DNA of 64,000 nt, from the NCBI RefSeq assembly GCF_013141765.1, contig NZ_WHOD01000027.1, forward strand, positions 1-64,000, written 5' to 3'. Positions 56,262 through 64,000 of the stretch are shown here, in pieces. The stretch is from Paenibacillus foliorum (GTDB lineage Bacteria > Bacillota > Bacilli > Paenibacillales > NBRC-103111). Made by a program: the position numbers and the translations under genes. The first letter of the stretch is position 1; every line of letters starts with the position of its first letter. A model generated the notes under the pieces. The model searched no databases. It was not told the origin of the DNA and worked only from the letters and a program-made list of their open reading frames with translations.

Positions 56262-57689
56262 ATGCGGCGAGTCACGTGGGTGATTGCCTTAGTGATGTGC
56301 TTAAGCCTTGTGTTGGCGGGGTGCGGCAAGAAGGATGCAGGATCAGTGGTTAAGGATTTGGACACGATGTTGAACAAGCTGGAGAGCTATCAGGGTAGTG
56401 GGCGTATGATCTTGCATACCGGTCAGGAGCCGCAGGAGTATCAAGTGGATGTATGGTACCAGAACCCTCATTATTACCGCATTTCTTTGAAAAATGACAA
56501 GAAGGATATTACACAAATCGTATTGCGCAATGATGATGGGGTGTTTGTTTTGACTCCTCATTTGAACAAAAGCTTCCGCTTCCAGAGTGATTGGCCAGAG
56601 AATCAAGGGCAGGTGTATTTGTATCAGTCTTTGGTTCAGAGCATTCTGCTAGATAATGAGCGTCAATTTACAACAGATGATAAAGGATACGTGTTCGACG
56701 TGTTGGCCAATTATCAAAACGGTTCGTTGGCACGGCAGAAGATTTGGCTGGATAAAAAGACTTATGCTCCACAGCATGTGGAAGTGTCTGACTCAAACGC
56801 GAACGTCATGGTAATTGTGGATTTCAATCAGTTTGAGTTTAGTAAGAAGTTTGAAAAGGATTCGTTCGATATGCAGCGCAATATGACAAGCTGGAAGATC
56901 GAGTCTTTGCCAACTATGGCAGCCGCTCCAGCGAGCGATGCTAAGGCTGCTGATGCGGGCAAAGCCGGAACAACAGCTGCAAGCGGCACTAAAGCCGGGG
57001 CGGCTGGCACAGCAGGCGCCACAGGCGCAGCAGCAGGGCAAGGAGCAAGCGCTGGAGCCGCTACGGCTACTGGAGCGGCAGCAGGCAAAGACGCTGCCGC
57101 AGGCCAAGGCAAGGCTGCAGCTACTGGCACCCAAGCCGGCCAAGCGACCGGCGCTGGAGCTACCGTGACAGGCCAAGCAGCTGGCGCCAAAGCAGGAGCC
57201 GCAGCGACGCCGGGCACTGGAGCCAATAGCAGCACGCCAGCAGCAGCTAATGGAGCACAAGGCAAGGCAGGGGCCGCTGCTAGCGGAACTGCCGCAAATG
57301 GAGCTGCAGCGGGTGCTAACGTAGACACTTCCAAGCAAAAGGCTGCACAGAAGCAATTCGGCGTCATTGAGCCTTACTATACACCTAGCGGCGTGAAGCG
57401 GCAGGATGTTAATGAGATTAAGCTTGGCGAAGAGAAGGCAGTCATGCTGCGCTATTCGGGCAAATATAACTATACGTTGGTGGAATCACACCCTCAAACA
57501 CAGACGGTATCTGTTCTCCCAGGGGATATCGTAGACTTGGGCTACACATTGGCTGTCGTAACGGGTGATGAGAAGAAAACATTAATGTGGACTTATGATG
57601 GTGTGGAATTCAGACTATCAACTGGGGATCTCCCGATGACGGAGATGATCAAGGTAGCACAGGCTGTACAGGGTGAGATGGGCAAGTGA
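56262..57689 (+). CDS. ydcC: YdcC-like sporulation lipoprotein with an Ala/Gly-rich insert
   Basis: 475 aa. The lipoprotein signal ends in LAGC (Cys 21). Residues about 25-215 form a LolA/RseB-like half-barrel (SYQGSGRMILHTGQEPQEYQVDVWYQNPHYYRI ... IWLDKKTYAPQHVEV). Residues about 365-475 are the C-terminal domain of the same family (GEEKAVMLRYSGKYNYTLVE ... VDLGYTLAVVTGDEKKTLMWTYDGVEFRLSTGDL). Between them lies about 137 residues of Ala, Gly, Thr and Lys (about 219-355), absent from B. subtilis YdcC. The gene precedes alr as in B. subtilis. It acts at the outer face of the membrane; YdcC belongs to the mother-cell sporulation set in B. subtilis. GGAGGGG lies 6 nt before ATG 56262. Confidence 0.85.
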   Translation: MRRVTWVIALVMCLSLVLAGCGKKDAGSVVKDLDTMLNKLESYQGSGRMILHTGQEPQEYQVDVWYQNPHYYRISLKNDKKDITQIVLRNDDGVFVLTPHLNKSFRFQSDWPENQGQVYLYQSLVQSILLDNERQFTTDDKGYVFDVLANYQNGSLARQKIWLDKKTYAPQHVEVSDSNANVMVIVDFNQFEFSKKFEKDSFDMQRNMTSWKIESLPTMAAAPASDAKAADAGKAGTTAASGTKAGAAGTAGATGAAAGQGASAGAATATGAAAGKDAAAGQGKAAATGTQAGQATGAGATVTGQAAGAKAGAAATPGTGANSSTPAAANGAQGKAGAAASGTAANGAAAGANVDTSKQKAAQKQFGVIEPYYTPSGVKRQDVNEIKLGEEKAVMLRYSGKYNYTLVESHPQTQTVSVLPGDIVDLGYTLAVVTGDEKKTLMWTYDGVEFRLSTGDLPMTEMIKVAQAVQGEMGK

Positions 57690-57817
57690 GGGAAGTGAGT
57701 CGATCCTCCTGCTGAAGCAGACTTGTAGCGAGTTGCTTCTAAAATAAGCTCGAGGATATCATTACCAAAAATGCAACAAACGTTTCCCTGATAATTCCCT
57801 ATTGAATATTTTGTACA

Positions 57818-57846
57818 TTGACACTCGTCTGAGATGGGATTACCAT
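57818..57846 (+). promoter_or_regulatory. Promoter of alr
   Basis: TTGACA (57818-57823), 17-nt spacer, TACCAT (57841-57846). It gives alr its own transcript with an untranslated leader of about 85 nt. Confidence 0.7.
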
Positions 57847-57880
57847 AAGTTTATTGTAAAATCATCATACGGCACGTTGA

Positions 57881-57913
57881 GGGGGAAGCTCCCTGTTACA
57901 AGGGGCTTCCCTT
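57881..57913 (+). promoter_or_regulatory. Leader hairpin before alr
   Basis: Inverted repeat GGGAAGCTCCC/GGGGCTTCCC with an 8-nt loop, lying between the promoter and the alr ribosome site. It is not followed by a T-run, so a structural or regulatory leader is as likely as a terminator. Confidence 0.45.
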
Positions 57914-57937
57914 GATTGTCATAGAGAAGGTGGACTT

Positions 57938-59125
57938 ATGGATTCGTTTTTTCGGCCAACGAGGGTAGAAATTTCTTTGGATGCGTTACGAACCAACTTG
58001 AATGGATTTAGACGGGTACTGCCTGCACATGTGAAAATGATGGCTGTGGTCAAAGCGGACGCTTACGGACATGGAGCCGTCGAGGTTAGCCGTGAGGCGC
58101 TTCGCTGTGGTGTTGAGTACATAGCGGTAGCTTTTTTGGACGAGGGCTTGGAATTGCGCCAGGCTGGTATTACAGCTCCTATCTTAGTATTGGGCTATAC
58201 ACCGCCAGAAGGCCTTGAGGCAGCTTGGGAATACGATATAACGGTTAATGTGTACAGTCATGAGGTATTGGATGCTTTTGAACGTTTGGAGCTGCGAGAG
58301 AAGCCGCTGATGATACATGTGAAGATCGATTCAGGGATGAATCGGCTGGGCTTAACAACAGAAGCGGAGGCTATCGCTCTTATTAATAGAGCTTTAGAGA
58401 TCCCAGGACTGAATATCGAGGGGCTGTTTACCCATTACGCTTGTGCAGATGAAACGGATAAAGCTTATACCATAGAGCAGTATCAGAGGTTTGACCGGGT
58501 GGTGCAATATTTTCGCGACCGCGGGATAGAATTTGCTTATGTGCATGCTGGCAACAGCGCCGCGGCAATTGATTCGCCTGAACTGACTTATAATATGGTA
58601 CGTCTAGGTATTAGTATGTATGGAATGTATCCATCTGAAGAGGTCAATCATGAATTAATTGAATTGCAGCCTGTGCTTAGCATCAAGAGCGGAGTTGTGA
58701 TGGTAAAATCCATTCCCCCTGATTCGGGCATCAGCTATGGGACGATTTATCGAACCACAGAGGAAGAAACGATTGCAACTTTGCCTATCGGGTATGCTGA
58801 TGGTTATTCACGGATGTTGACTGGAAAAGCCCAAGTTTTGGTAAAAGGGGTGCGGGTTCCGGTCGTTGGCAGAATTTGCATGGATCAATGTATGTTGAAT
58901 GTAACCGGTCTTGGTGATATTGATAGCCAGGAAGAGGTTGTCATTTTAGGTATACAGGGTGAGGAACGGATTACAGCGGAAGAGCATGCTGCTTGGCTGG
59001 GTACGGTTAATTATGAGATCACTTGTATGATTTCGCATCGTGTTCCTAGGGTCTATATCCGAGACGGTGTGGTAGTGTCTACAGTCAACCCGCTGCTGCG
59101 GCAGGGCGGGAGTTCTCGGCTGTAG
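57938..59125 (+). CDS. alr: Alanine racemase
   Basis: 395 aa, PLP-dependent. Supplies D-alanine for peptidoglycan and teichoic acids. The PLP lysine is K39 in MAVVKADAYGHGA. Other family marks are HVKIDSGMNRLGL, FTHYACAD, HAGNSAA, MVRLGISMYGMYP, the catalytic Tyr in SGISYGTIYRT, PIGYADGYSRML and VPVVGRICMDQ. The order ydcC-alr-antitoxin-toxin is that of B. subtilis. AAGGTGG lies before the ATG. Confidence 0.97.
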   Translation: MDSFFRPTRVEISLDALRTNLNGFRRVLPAHVKMMAVVKADAYGHGAVEVSREALRCGVEYIAVAFLDEGLELRQAGITAPILVLGYTPPEGLEAAWEYDITVNVYSHEVLDAFERLELREKPLMIHVKIDSGMNRLGLTTEAEAIALINRALEIPGLNIEGLFTHYACADETDKAYTIEQYQRFDRVVQYFRDRGIEFAYVHAGNSAAAIDSPELTYNMVRLGISMYGMYPSEEVNHELIELQPVLSIKSGVVMVKSIPPDSGISYGTIYRTTEEETIATLPIGYADGYSRMLTGKAQVLVKGVRVPVVGRICMDQCMLNVTGLGDIDSQEEVVILGIQGEERITAEEHAAWLGTVNYEITCMISHRVPRVYIRDGVVVSTVNPLLRQGGSSRL

Positions 59126-59351
59126 CAGACCTTGGTTGAAATTGCCAACCATTAATTTGTTAAAGCTGGAGAGGATTTTCAGGTTCAAGCGCGAATAAGT
59201 ATACTACATACTTCTGTGGAATTGAGATTATGTGGTGAATACAGGTATAACATAATTGCTATACTTAGTGCATATACTCAGTTTGTATAATTTTGCTGTA
59301 TATTCGCCATAATGGTAATATGGTTTGTATGTTTTTGGGGGTGCATGCTTG

Positions 59352-59633
59352 GTGTCCAACGCACATAACACGAAAAGAATAATGATTAGCTTACCGGACT
59401 ATTTATTGCAAGAAGTAGACGGTATCGTGGAAAAGGAAAACTCCAATCGCAGCGAATTTATTCGCCAGGCGATGAAGCTTTATTTGGTTGAGCGGAAGAA
59501 ACGTCACCTGAGGGAATCGATGCAGCGGGGTTACATGGAAATGGCGAAGATCAATTTAAACATGGCCTCGGAGGCATTTCAGGCGGAGGAAGAAGCAGAT
59601 AACACTCTGGATCGTTTAGTTAGCGGGGTGTAA
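59352..59633 (+). CDS. ndoAI: Antitoxin EndoAI (ribbon-helix-helix, NdoAI/MazE-type)
   Basis: 93 aa from GTG 59352 (TTG 59349 is an alternative; GGGGGTG lies about 8-10 nt upstream). The N-terminal ribbon-helix-helix is [38 protein letters not shown]. The C-terminal toxin-binding part contains [13 protein letters not shown]-equivalent [26 protein letters not shown], nearly the same as in B. subtilis YdcD. It neutralises the RNase encoded 2 nt downstream and probably represses its own promoter. Confidence 0.95.
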   Translation: MSNAHNTKRIMISLPDYLLQEVDGIVEKENSNRSEFIRQAMKLYLVERKKRHLRESMQRGYMEMAKINLNMASEAFQAEEEADNTLDRLVSGV

Positions 59634-59635
59634 CT

Positions 59636-59986
59636 GTGATTGTCAAACGTGGCGATGTTTTTTTTGCGGATCTATCACCTGTCGTTGGATCGGAGCAGGG
59701 AGGCATTAGACCTGTTCTAATTATTCAAAATGATATTGGCAATCGCTTCAGTCCGACGGTCATCGTTGCGGCGATTACAGCGCAGATTCAAAAGGCAAAG
59801 CTGCCAACGCATGTGGAAATTGACGCGGAGGCTCATGGTTTTGACCGGGATTCTGTCATTTTGCTTGAGCAAATTCGCACGATTGATAAGCAACGGCTCA
59901 CAGATAAAATTACTCACCTAGATGAAGAGACGATGCGCAAAGTAGATGATGCATTGCAAATTAGCGTGGGACTGATTGAGTTTTAA
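59636..59986 (+). CDS. ndoA: Endoribonuclease toxin EndoA (MazF/PemK family)
   Basis: 116 aa from a [69 protein letters not shown]. The Arg/Gln/Thr active-site residues of MazF proteins are retained. In B. subtilis EndoA cuts mRNA at UACAU; the same specificity is likely given the conservation. A chromosomal, widely conserved pair, so it is not evidence of a mobile element. Confidence 0.96.
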   Translation: MIVKRGDVFFADLSPVVGSEQGGIRPVLIIQNDIGNRFSPTVIVAAITAQIQKAKLPTHVEIDAEAHGFDRDSVILLEQIRTIDKQRLTDKITHLDEETMRKVDDALQISVGLIEF

Positions 59987-60001
59987 TGCATTTTATGGAT
60001 T

Positions 60002-60038
60002 GAAGCGAGGGGCCGCGTGAGGGGCTTCTCTTTTTTTT
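60002..60038 (+). terminator. Probable terminator after ndoA
   Basis: GAAGC (60002-60006) pairs with GCTTC (60024-60028) over a GC-rich interior, followed by eight T residues (60031-60038). The stem is short and partly unpaired. Confidence 0.5.
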
Positions 60039-60069
60039 GTTTCCCTACTATCGAGGAGGTCTATTATAT

Positions 60070-62301
60070 ATGACGATGTCGAAGGAAGAAGTGTTGCAGT
60101 TGGAAGAAACAAAAGACAAAGTAGAGATTACAGAGGAAATGAAGGCGTCGATCCAAGAACGGATTCAAAAGCAAATTGCAGCAGAGCTGCAGCTAGCGAT
60201 AGGCAAGGTCCGTACGACAGTAGGTTTGCTGGATGAAGGCAATACGATTCCTTTTATCGCACGTTACCGTAAAGAAATGACAGGAGAGCTGGACGAAAAC
60301 CAGCTGCGCGATATTGAGGAGCGATTGACGTATTTGCGTAATCTGGAGTCTCGGAAGCTGGAGGTTATTCGGCTTATTGATGAGCAGGGCAAGCTGACGG
60401 ACGAGCTGAGGGCATCCATTGAGCAATCGGTCAAGCTTCAAGAGCTGGAGGACCTGTATAGGCCTTACCGTCAAAAACGCAAAACACGTGCCAGTGTAGC
60501 CAAGGAAAAAGGACTCGAGCCGTTGGCACAATGGATTCTGTCTCAACCTCGTCAAGGAGATTTGCTGATTGAGGCTGGGAAATACGTGAGTGAAGACAAA
60601 GGCGTAGCTGCCGCTGCGGAAGCCGTACAGGGTGCTATGGACATTATTGCTGAACAAATCGCGGACGATGCCAAAGTGAGGGCATGGGTGCGTAAATATA
60701 CATATGATCAAGGAATGGTAAGGACGGAAGCGAAGAACGCCGAACAGGAATCCGTATACGAGATGTATTACAGCTATCAGGAGCCGGTTCGCAAGCTGCC
60801 TCCGCATCGGATTTTGGCTATTAATCGCGGAGAGCGTGAGGATGTTTTGAAGGTGGCGATGGACGTTCAGACTGACCGAATCCATGAATATATGGGACGC
60901 CAGCTGGTGAAAGGTCCTTCCGTCGTAAAAGAAACGTTGACCACTGTCATTGAGGATGCTTACAAACGTCTGCTGGCTCCATCGATCGAACGCGAGGTAC
61001 GCAATGAAATGACGGAGATGGCTGAGGAAAAAGCTATTGAGGTGTTTGCCGAGAATCTGCGTAACCTCCTGCTGCAAGCGCCGGTAAAAGGCAAGGTAGT
61101 GCTGGGCGTCGATCCTGCGTTTCGGACAGGCTGTAAGCTGGCAGTTGTTGATGATACGGGCAAAATGCTAGAAATCGCCGTAACCTATCCGACCCCGCCT
61201 AACAATAAGGTAACGGAGGCAAAGGCTAAGTTTCGCAAGCTGATTGAATCCTATGGGGTCGAGTTGATTGTAATCGGTAATGGTACGGCATCCAGGGAAA
61301 CCGAACAGTTCGTCGCTGAGCTAATTAGCGAGATTAAGGATCGCAGCCTGCAATATTTGATCGTTAATGAAGCCGGAGCGAGCGTATATTCCGCTTCCAA
61401 GCTGGCAGCAGGTGAGTTCCCAGATCTGGATGTGGCTGAACGCAGTGCTATCTCGATAGCAAGACGTCTTCAGGACCCTCTGGCTGAGCTGGTGAAGATC
61501 GAACCGAAGGCTATAGGGGTAGGACAGTATCAGCACGATGTAACGCAAAAGAGACTGGATGAGAGCTTAACCTTCGTTGTAGAGTCGGCGGTTAACCATG
61601 TAGGGGTGGATGTTAATACAGCTTCTCCTTCGCTGTTATCCTATGTTTCGGGTATCAATAGTACATTGGCCAAAAATATCGTGAAGTACCGCGAGGAGAA
61701 TGGCAAGTTTACAAGCCGTGCGCAGCTTCAAAAGGTACCGAGGCTTGGTGCGAAGGCTTATGAGCAGTGTGCAGGCTTTCTGCGGATTAGCGAGGGCAAG
61801 AATCCGCTCGACAGCACGCCGATTCATCCGGAATCCTACGCTGCGGTAGACAACCTGTTTCGCGAGCTGAAGCTTGAGCTTACACAAGTGGGCACACAAC
61901 AGCTCAAGGAGATGCTGCAGCAGGTAGAAGCGGCAGAGCTGGCGACTAAGCTCGGCGTCGGAGTACCTACGCTCCGTGACATTCTGGACAGCCTCCAGCG
62001 TCCTGGACGTGATCCGCGGGACGAGCTGCCAGCTCCGATATTCCGCACTGATGTGTTACAGCTTGAAGATTTGAAAGCGGGCATGGAGCTGCAGGGAACG
62101 GTTCGGAATGTTATCGATTTTGGGGCGTTCGTTGATATTGGAATTAAGAACGACGGACTCGTTCACATTTCTCAATTGAGCAATACGTTCGTCAAGCATC
62201 CGAAGGATGTTGTTTCTGTTGGAGATACGGTAACGGTATGGGTGTTGAGCGTTGATTTGAAAAAAGGCCGTGTCAGCTTAACGATGAAAGACCCGTCTTA
62301 A
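60070..62301 (+). CDS. tex: Tex family transcription accessory/RNA-binding protein
   Basis: 743 aa. Ordered domains: N-terminal helical Tex region (TIPFIARYRKEMTGELDENQLR, LEDLYRPYRQKRKTRASVAKEKGLEPLA), a YqgF-like RNase H-fold domain beginning VVLGVDPAFRTGCKLAVVD (about 355-480), helix-hairpin-helix repeats (VNTASPSLLSYVSGINSTLAKNIV ... LQKVPRLGAKAYEQCAGFLRI), and a C-terminal S1 domain (ELQGTVRNVIDFGAFVDIGIKNDGLVHISQLS). A cytosolic nucleic-acid-binding protein associated with transcription. GGAGGT lies 9 nt before ATG 60070; the longer frame from 60037 crosses the terminator. Confidence 0.95.
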   Translation: MTMSKEEVLQLEETKDKVEITEEMKASIQERIQKQIAAELQLAIGKVRTTVGLLDEGNTIPFIARYRKEMTGELDENQLRDIEERLTYLRNLESRKLEVIRLIDEQGKLTDELRASIEQSVKLQELEDLYRPYRQKRKTRASVAKEKGLEPLAQWILSQPRQGDLLIEAGKYVSEDKGVAAAAEAVQGAMDIIAEQIADDAKVRAWVRKYTYDQGMVRTEAKNAEQESVYEMYYSYQEPVRKLPPHRILAINRGEREDVLKVAMDVQTDRIHEYMGRQLVKGPSVVKETLTTVIEDAYKRLLAPSIEREVRNEMTEMAEEKAIEVFAENLRNLLLQAPVKGKVVLGVDPAFRTGCKLAVVDDTGKMLEIAVTYPTPPNNKVTEAKAKFRKLIESYGVELIVIGNGTASRETEQFVAELISEIKDRSLQYLIVNEAGASVYSASKLAAGEFPDLDVAERSAISIARRLQDPLAELVKIEPKAIGVGQYQHDVTQKRLDESLTFVVESAVNHVGVDVNTASPSLLSYVSGINSTLAKNIVKYREENGKFTSRAQLQKVPRLGAKAYEQCAGFLRISEGKNPLDSTPIHPESYAAVDNLFRELKLELTQVGTQQLKEMLQQVEAAELATKLGVGVPTLRDILDSLQRPGRDPRDELPAPIFRTDVLQLEDLKAGMELQGTVRNVIDFGAFVDIGIKNDGLVHISQLSNTFVKHPKDVVSVGDTVTVWVLSVDLKKGRVSLTMKDPS

Positions 62302-62326
62302 GCTTACAGAATCTAGCGCATACACA

Positions 62327-62381
62327 AAAAAACAGAGCACGAGATAGGAGGGAAGTCCTCCAATCTGCTGCTCTGTTTTTT
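62327..62381. terminator. Bidirectional terminator between tex and cmpA
   Basis: Nested hairpin: CAGAGCA/TGCTCTG outer, AGAT/ATCT and GGAGG/CCTCC inner, with TTTTTT on the right and AAAAAAA on the left. It can end tex on the plus strand and cmpA on the minus strand. Confidence 0.88.
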
Positions 62382-62399
62382 CATAAAAGAGTCCCTATG

Positions 62400-62543
62400 C
62401 TAATGGAGTTGAGATGACGAAGATTCCTCCGCATCACTCCGCCGCGTCCGGTAGAAAAACCAACAATCGTTCAACAGCCTTACTTGTCTGCGGTTTTTGT
62501 TATAGAATGCGCGCATCAGTTGATTACATAACCATTGTGGCAA
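62400..62543 (-). CDS. cmpA: Cortex morphogenetic protein CmpA
   Basis: 47 aa from a TTG start with AAGGGG 9 nt upstream on the minus strand. I read MPQWLCNQLMRAFYNKNRRQ, then VRLLNDCWFFYRTRRSDAEE, then SSSSQLH and TAG. The MPxWL start, the QLMRAF, RQ(V/I)RLLN and CWFFYR blocks match B. subtilis CmpA (about 37 aa), a small mother-cell protein that acts on SpoIVA as a checkpoint before cortex synthesis. The C-terminal tail of about 10 residues is extra. It lies next to tex and sprT, its usual neighbourhood. Size and a non-ATG start make it easy to overlook. Confidence 0.88.
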   Translation of the reverse strand: MPQWLCNQLMRAFYNKNRRQVRLLNDCWFFYRTRRSDAEESSSSQLH

Positions 62544-62680
62544 ACGATCCAGCCCCTTCCCGCTAACCTGTTATGCGTGCTTAAAGGCCCTTCTCATGCT
62601 GCTCAAACAGGGGGCTTTAAACCGTTCTCATAGTATAGGATATGGTCGGGTGGGCTTATGGGTGCAGGTCCTAATTAGCC

Positions 62681-63037
62681 TTAAGTCAGTTCTTCTTCGT
62701 CCTCGTACCACTGCTCTAATTGGGCTTGCAGCGCGCGAATTTCAGTTAGAAGGGATACTAATGGATAGGCTTCTTCCTTGATGGCGGAGAAGGTTTTTTC
62801 CAGTTCATTAATGTATGCCAAACCGTGGTGCAGCTTGTACTCTTGAGTAACAATATCCAGTTCGTCGCATTCTGCGATAACCTTGGGTAGAGAAGGTACA
62901 TTGGATGCTGTTAATTTCTCCAGCTCTTTATGCAAACGTTTATTTAAGGCGGTTAGTTGGTACGTATGTGTTGCAGGCAGCTCAACGAATTCAATATGTT
63001 CGTTGAGCTGTAGAACCGCATATCTCATTTTGGGCAT
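62681..63037 (-). CDS. Small conserved protein of unknown function
   Basis: 118 aa, soluble. N-terminal MPKMRYAVLQLNEHIEFVEL suggests a short beta sheet; the rest (from about 25) is helical and charged (LTALNKRLHKELEKL ... INELEKTFSAIKEEA ... LQAQLEQWYEDEEELT). Ribosome site GAGAGGAG precedes the ATG. From memory, related Paenibacillus proteins carry the vague label hydrolase/acyltransferase, but no catalytic motif supports this. It is divergent from sprT and upstream of cmpA in the same direction. Confidence 0.75.
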   Translation of the reverse strand: MPKMRYAVLQLNEHIEFVELPATHTYQLTALNKRLHKELEKLTASNVPSLPKVIAECDELDIVTQEYKLHHGLAYINELEKTFSAIKEEAYPLVSLLTEIRALQAQLEQWYEDEEELT

Positions 63038-63098
63038 GGGTGAGGCTCCTCTCGGGCGTTTGCTTGGGTTTATGGAAATTCCGATAAATAATACCTAC

Positions 63099-63129
63099 TT
63101 GACAGTGTAGCCTATGATGCGGTTACAAT
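63099..63129 (+). promoter_or_regulatory. Candidate promoter of sprT
   Basis: TTGACA (63099-63104) and TACAAT (63124-63129) with a long 19-nt spacer, 40 nt before the start codon. Confidence 0.5.
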
Positions 63130-63168
63130 TCAAGTGAGATTATGAATCAGACCGGGGAGGGGAAGATC

Positions 63169-63642
63169 ATGGAGGACGAGCAATTGCAGCAGTGGATTGA
63201 GCGAGTTTCTATTACATCGTTTGGGCGCCCTTTTTTGCATCAGGCCCGGTTCAATCGCAGGCTTACTTCAACTGGTGGCAGATATTTCACCAAGTCGCAT
63301 GACATTGAAATCAGCTGGCAGCAGTATGAGCAGTTTGGCGCAGACGATGTTGAAAAAATCATTAAGCATGAGCTATGCCATTATCATCTACACATATTGA
63401 AGCGGGGCTACCAGCACCGGGATGCGGAGTTTAAGTCACTGCTGCAGCAGGTTGGGGGCACACGGTTCTGCAAATCACTGCCAACAGCCAAGCGCAGGGA
63501 GCCGTATCGGTATAAGCTGGTATGTACAAGCTGTCCGACCGAATATTTGCGAAAAAGAAAAATGGACCCTCGCAAATATGCCTGCGGAAATTGCCGAGGT
63601 AAATTGAAGCTACTGAAGCTTGACTTGCAGGAGCATTCATGA
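63169..63642 (+). CDS. sprT: SprT-like zinc metalloprotease
   Basis: 157 aa. The zinc motif HELCHYH (HExxH) lies near residue 69, preceded by KIIKHELC, and a C-terminal zinc ribbon is formed by CTSCPTEYLRKRKMDPRKYACGNC. B. subtilis YdcK has the same composition and lies beside tex. Start ATG 63169 has GGGGAGGGGA 7 nt upstream; an upstream ATG at 63142 overlaps that site. Role in bacteria is not well defined (related eukaryotic Spartan removes DNA-protein crosslinks). Confidence 0.92.
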   Translation: MEDEQLQQWIERVSITSFGRPFLHQARFNRRLTSTGGRYFTKSHDIEISWQQYEQFGADDVEKIIKHELCHYHLHILKRGYQHRDAEFKSLLQQVGGTRFCKSLPTAKRREPYRYKLVCTSCPTEYLRKRKMDPRKYACGNCRGKLKLLKLDLQEHS

Positions 63643-63660
63643 TAAATTAAAAATTGTCTT

Positions 63661-63736
63661 TCCCTGATAGCTCAGTTGGTAGAGCACTCGACTGTTAATC
63701 GAGTTGTCACAGGTTCGAGTCCTGTTCGGGGAGCCA
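63661..63736 (+). tRNA. tRNA-Asn (GTT)
   Basis: Full cloverleaf with encoded CCA. Acceptor TCCCTGA pairs with TCGGGGA (63726-63732), anticodon stem CTCGA/TCGAG, anticodon GTT at 63694-63696, T loop GGTTCGAGTCC. Confidence 0.97.
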
Positions 63737-63746
63737 TTTCTTTTTT

Positions 63747-63835
63747 GGAGAGATACCCAAGTGGCTATAAGGGGACCCTCTGCTAAGGGGTTAGACTGCG
63801 TAAGTGGTGCGAGGGTTCGAATCCCTCTCTCTCCG
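63747..63835 (+). tRNA. tRNA-Ser (GCT)
   Basis: Acceptor GGAGAGA pairs with TCTCTCC (63828-63834). Anticodon loop CTGCTAA with GCT at 63782-63784; a long variable arm as expected for serine; T loop GGTTCGAATCC. CCA is not encoded, unlike the tRNA-Asn 11 nt upstream. Confidence 0.95.
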
Positions 63836-63848
63836 TATAGGTAAGCAA

Positions 63849-63872
63849 GAAACCGCCGAAGGGCGGTTTTTC
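63849..63872 (+). terminator. Rho-independent terminator of the tRNA pair
   Basis: AAACCGCC/GGCGGTTT (63850-63857 with 63862-63869) with a GAAG loop, then TTTTTC. The last ~125 nt of the window beyond it are GC-rich and hold no gene I can support. Confidence 0.88.
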
Positions 63873-64000
63873 TGCGTTTAAGGAGTGAAGGTTTCGATCT
63901 TTTCAACGCGCGCGGATGCGGTCGTGTCGAACCCCGCGCCCGAGAAGAGCGGGCGTCGGAGCGGCTATGCCAAGCCGCGGAGTCTCGCGATCGAAGCGCG

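Noticed and set aside
56793-57367. Two leftward Ala/Cys/Ser-rich open frames
   Set aside because: They are reversed readings of the Ala/Gly-rich insert of the lipoprotein gene; the lack of stops is due to GC-rich codons.
59352-59986. Toxin-antitoxin pair as a mark of a mobile or defence element
   Set aside because: The ndoAI-ndoA pair is in its conserved chromosomal place between alr and tex, so it is ordinary for this group.
60193-61077. Leftward open frame of 294 codons
   Set aside because: Antisense shadow of tex, with low-quality composition and no start signal.
63637-63906. Leftward open frame over the tRNA genes
   Set aside because: It spans two well-formed tRNAs and their terminator on the other strand.

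Overview
The window looks like a chromosomal segment of a low-to-moderate G+C, endospore-forming member of the Bacillales, most likely a Paenibacillus or close relative. The evidence is gene order as much as protein sequence. Positions 0.6-13 kb carry the ydiF ... moaC ... tatA-tatC ... groES-groEL series known from Bacillus subtilis, with groES preceded by a CIRCE operator. Positions 56-64 kb carry the ydcC-alr-ndoAI-ndoA-tex-(cmpA)-sprT series. A cortex-morphogenesis gene (cmpA) and a YdcC-type lipoprotein point to a spore former.

Layout. (1) 0-0.6 kb: the C-terminal end of a GC-rich membrane protein. (2) 0.6-13.1 kb: ABC-F ATPase, a secreted EEP-fold hydrolase, a c-di-GMP module (HD-GYP, PAS-GGDEF, CheY), folate salvage, molybdenum-cofactor genes (moaC, moaB, a MoeA-like MPT-binding protein), twin-arginine translocase, and the GroES/GroEL chaperonin. 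(3) 13.2-19.1 kb: a heptad-repeat coiled-coil protein, a SWIM-zinc-finger/SNF2-helicase pair and a repeat-rich small protein. (4) 19.5-49.3 kb: a large surface-glycan locus. (5) 49.5-56.0 kb: a PfkB-type kinase, a degenerate stretch that still holds two AraR-type operators, a carbohydrate ABC importer and an AraR-type repressor. (6) 56.2-63.9 kb: YdcC-like lipoprotein with a long Ala/Gly-rich insert, alanine racemase, EndoAI/EndoA antitoxin-toxin, Tex, CmpA, a small conserved protein, SprT, and tRNA-Asn and tRNA-Ser.

How the glycan locus appears to work. Two divergent transcripts start around 25.8-26.1 kb. The leftward one encodes a WcaJ/WsfP-type enzyme that would start the glycan on undecaprenyl phosphate, two GT4 glycosyltransferases and a Wzy_C-fold ligase or protein oligosaccharyltransferase. 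The rightward one encodes GDP-mannose synthesis (ManC) and branches to GDP-D-rhamnose (Gmd, Rmd) and GDP-L-fucose (Fcl-like). It continues with a Wzm/Wzt exporter whose Wzt has a C-terminal carbohydrate-binding domain, a methyltransferase fused to a long coiled coil (resembling WbdD-type chain terminator and ruler proteins), four more glycosyltransferases, an FkbM-type methyltransferase, a large GT-C-like membrane protein, GalU, a GtrB-like enzyme, a third methyltransferase and GtrA. It ends with S-adenosylhomocysteine hydrolase and S-adenosylmethionine synthetase. My reading is a methyl-capped, ABC-exported cell-surface or S-layer glycan whose operon carries its own SAM supply and SAH clearance. 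Most of 28-44 kb is clearly richer in A+T than the flanks, consistent with transfer.

The strongest observations for follow-up are: the methyl-cap/ruler/SAM-cycle arrangement; the pair of AraR boxes 41 bp apart left upstream of a decayed reading frame and an importer; and the cmpA gene, which is short, starts with TTG and is easily missed.
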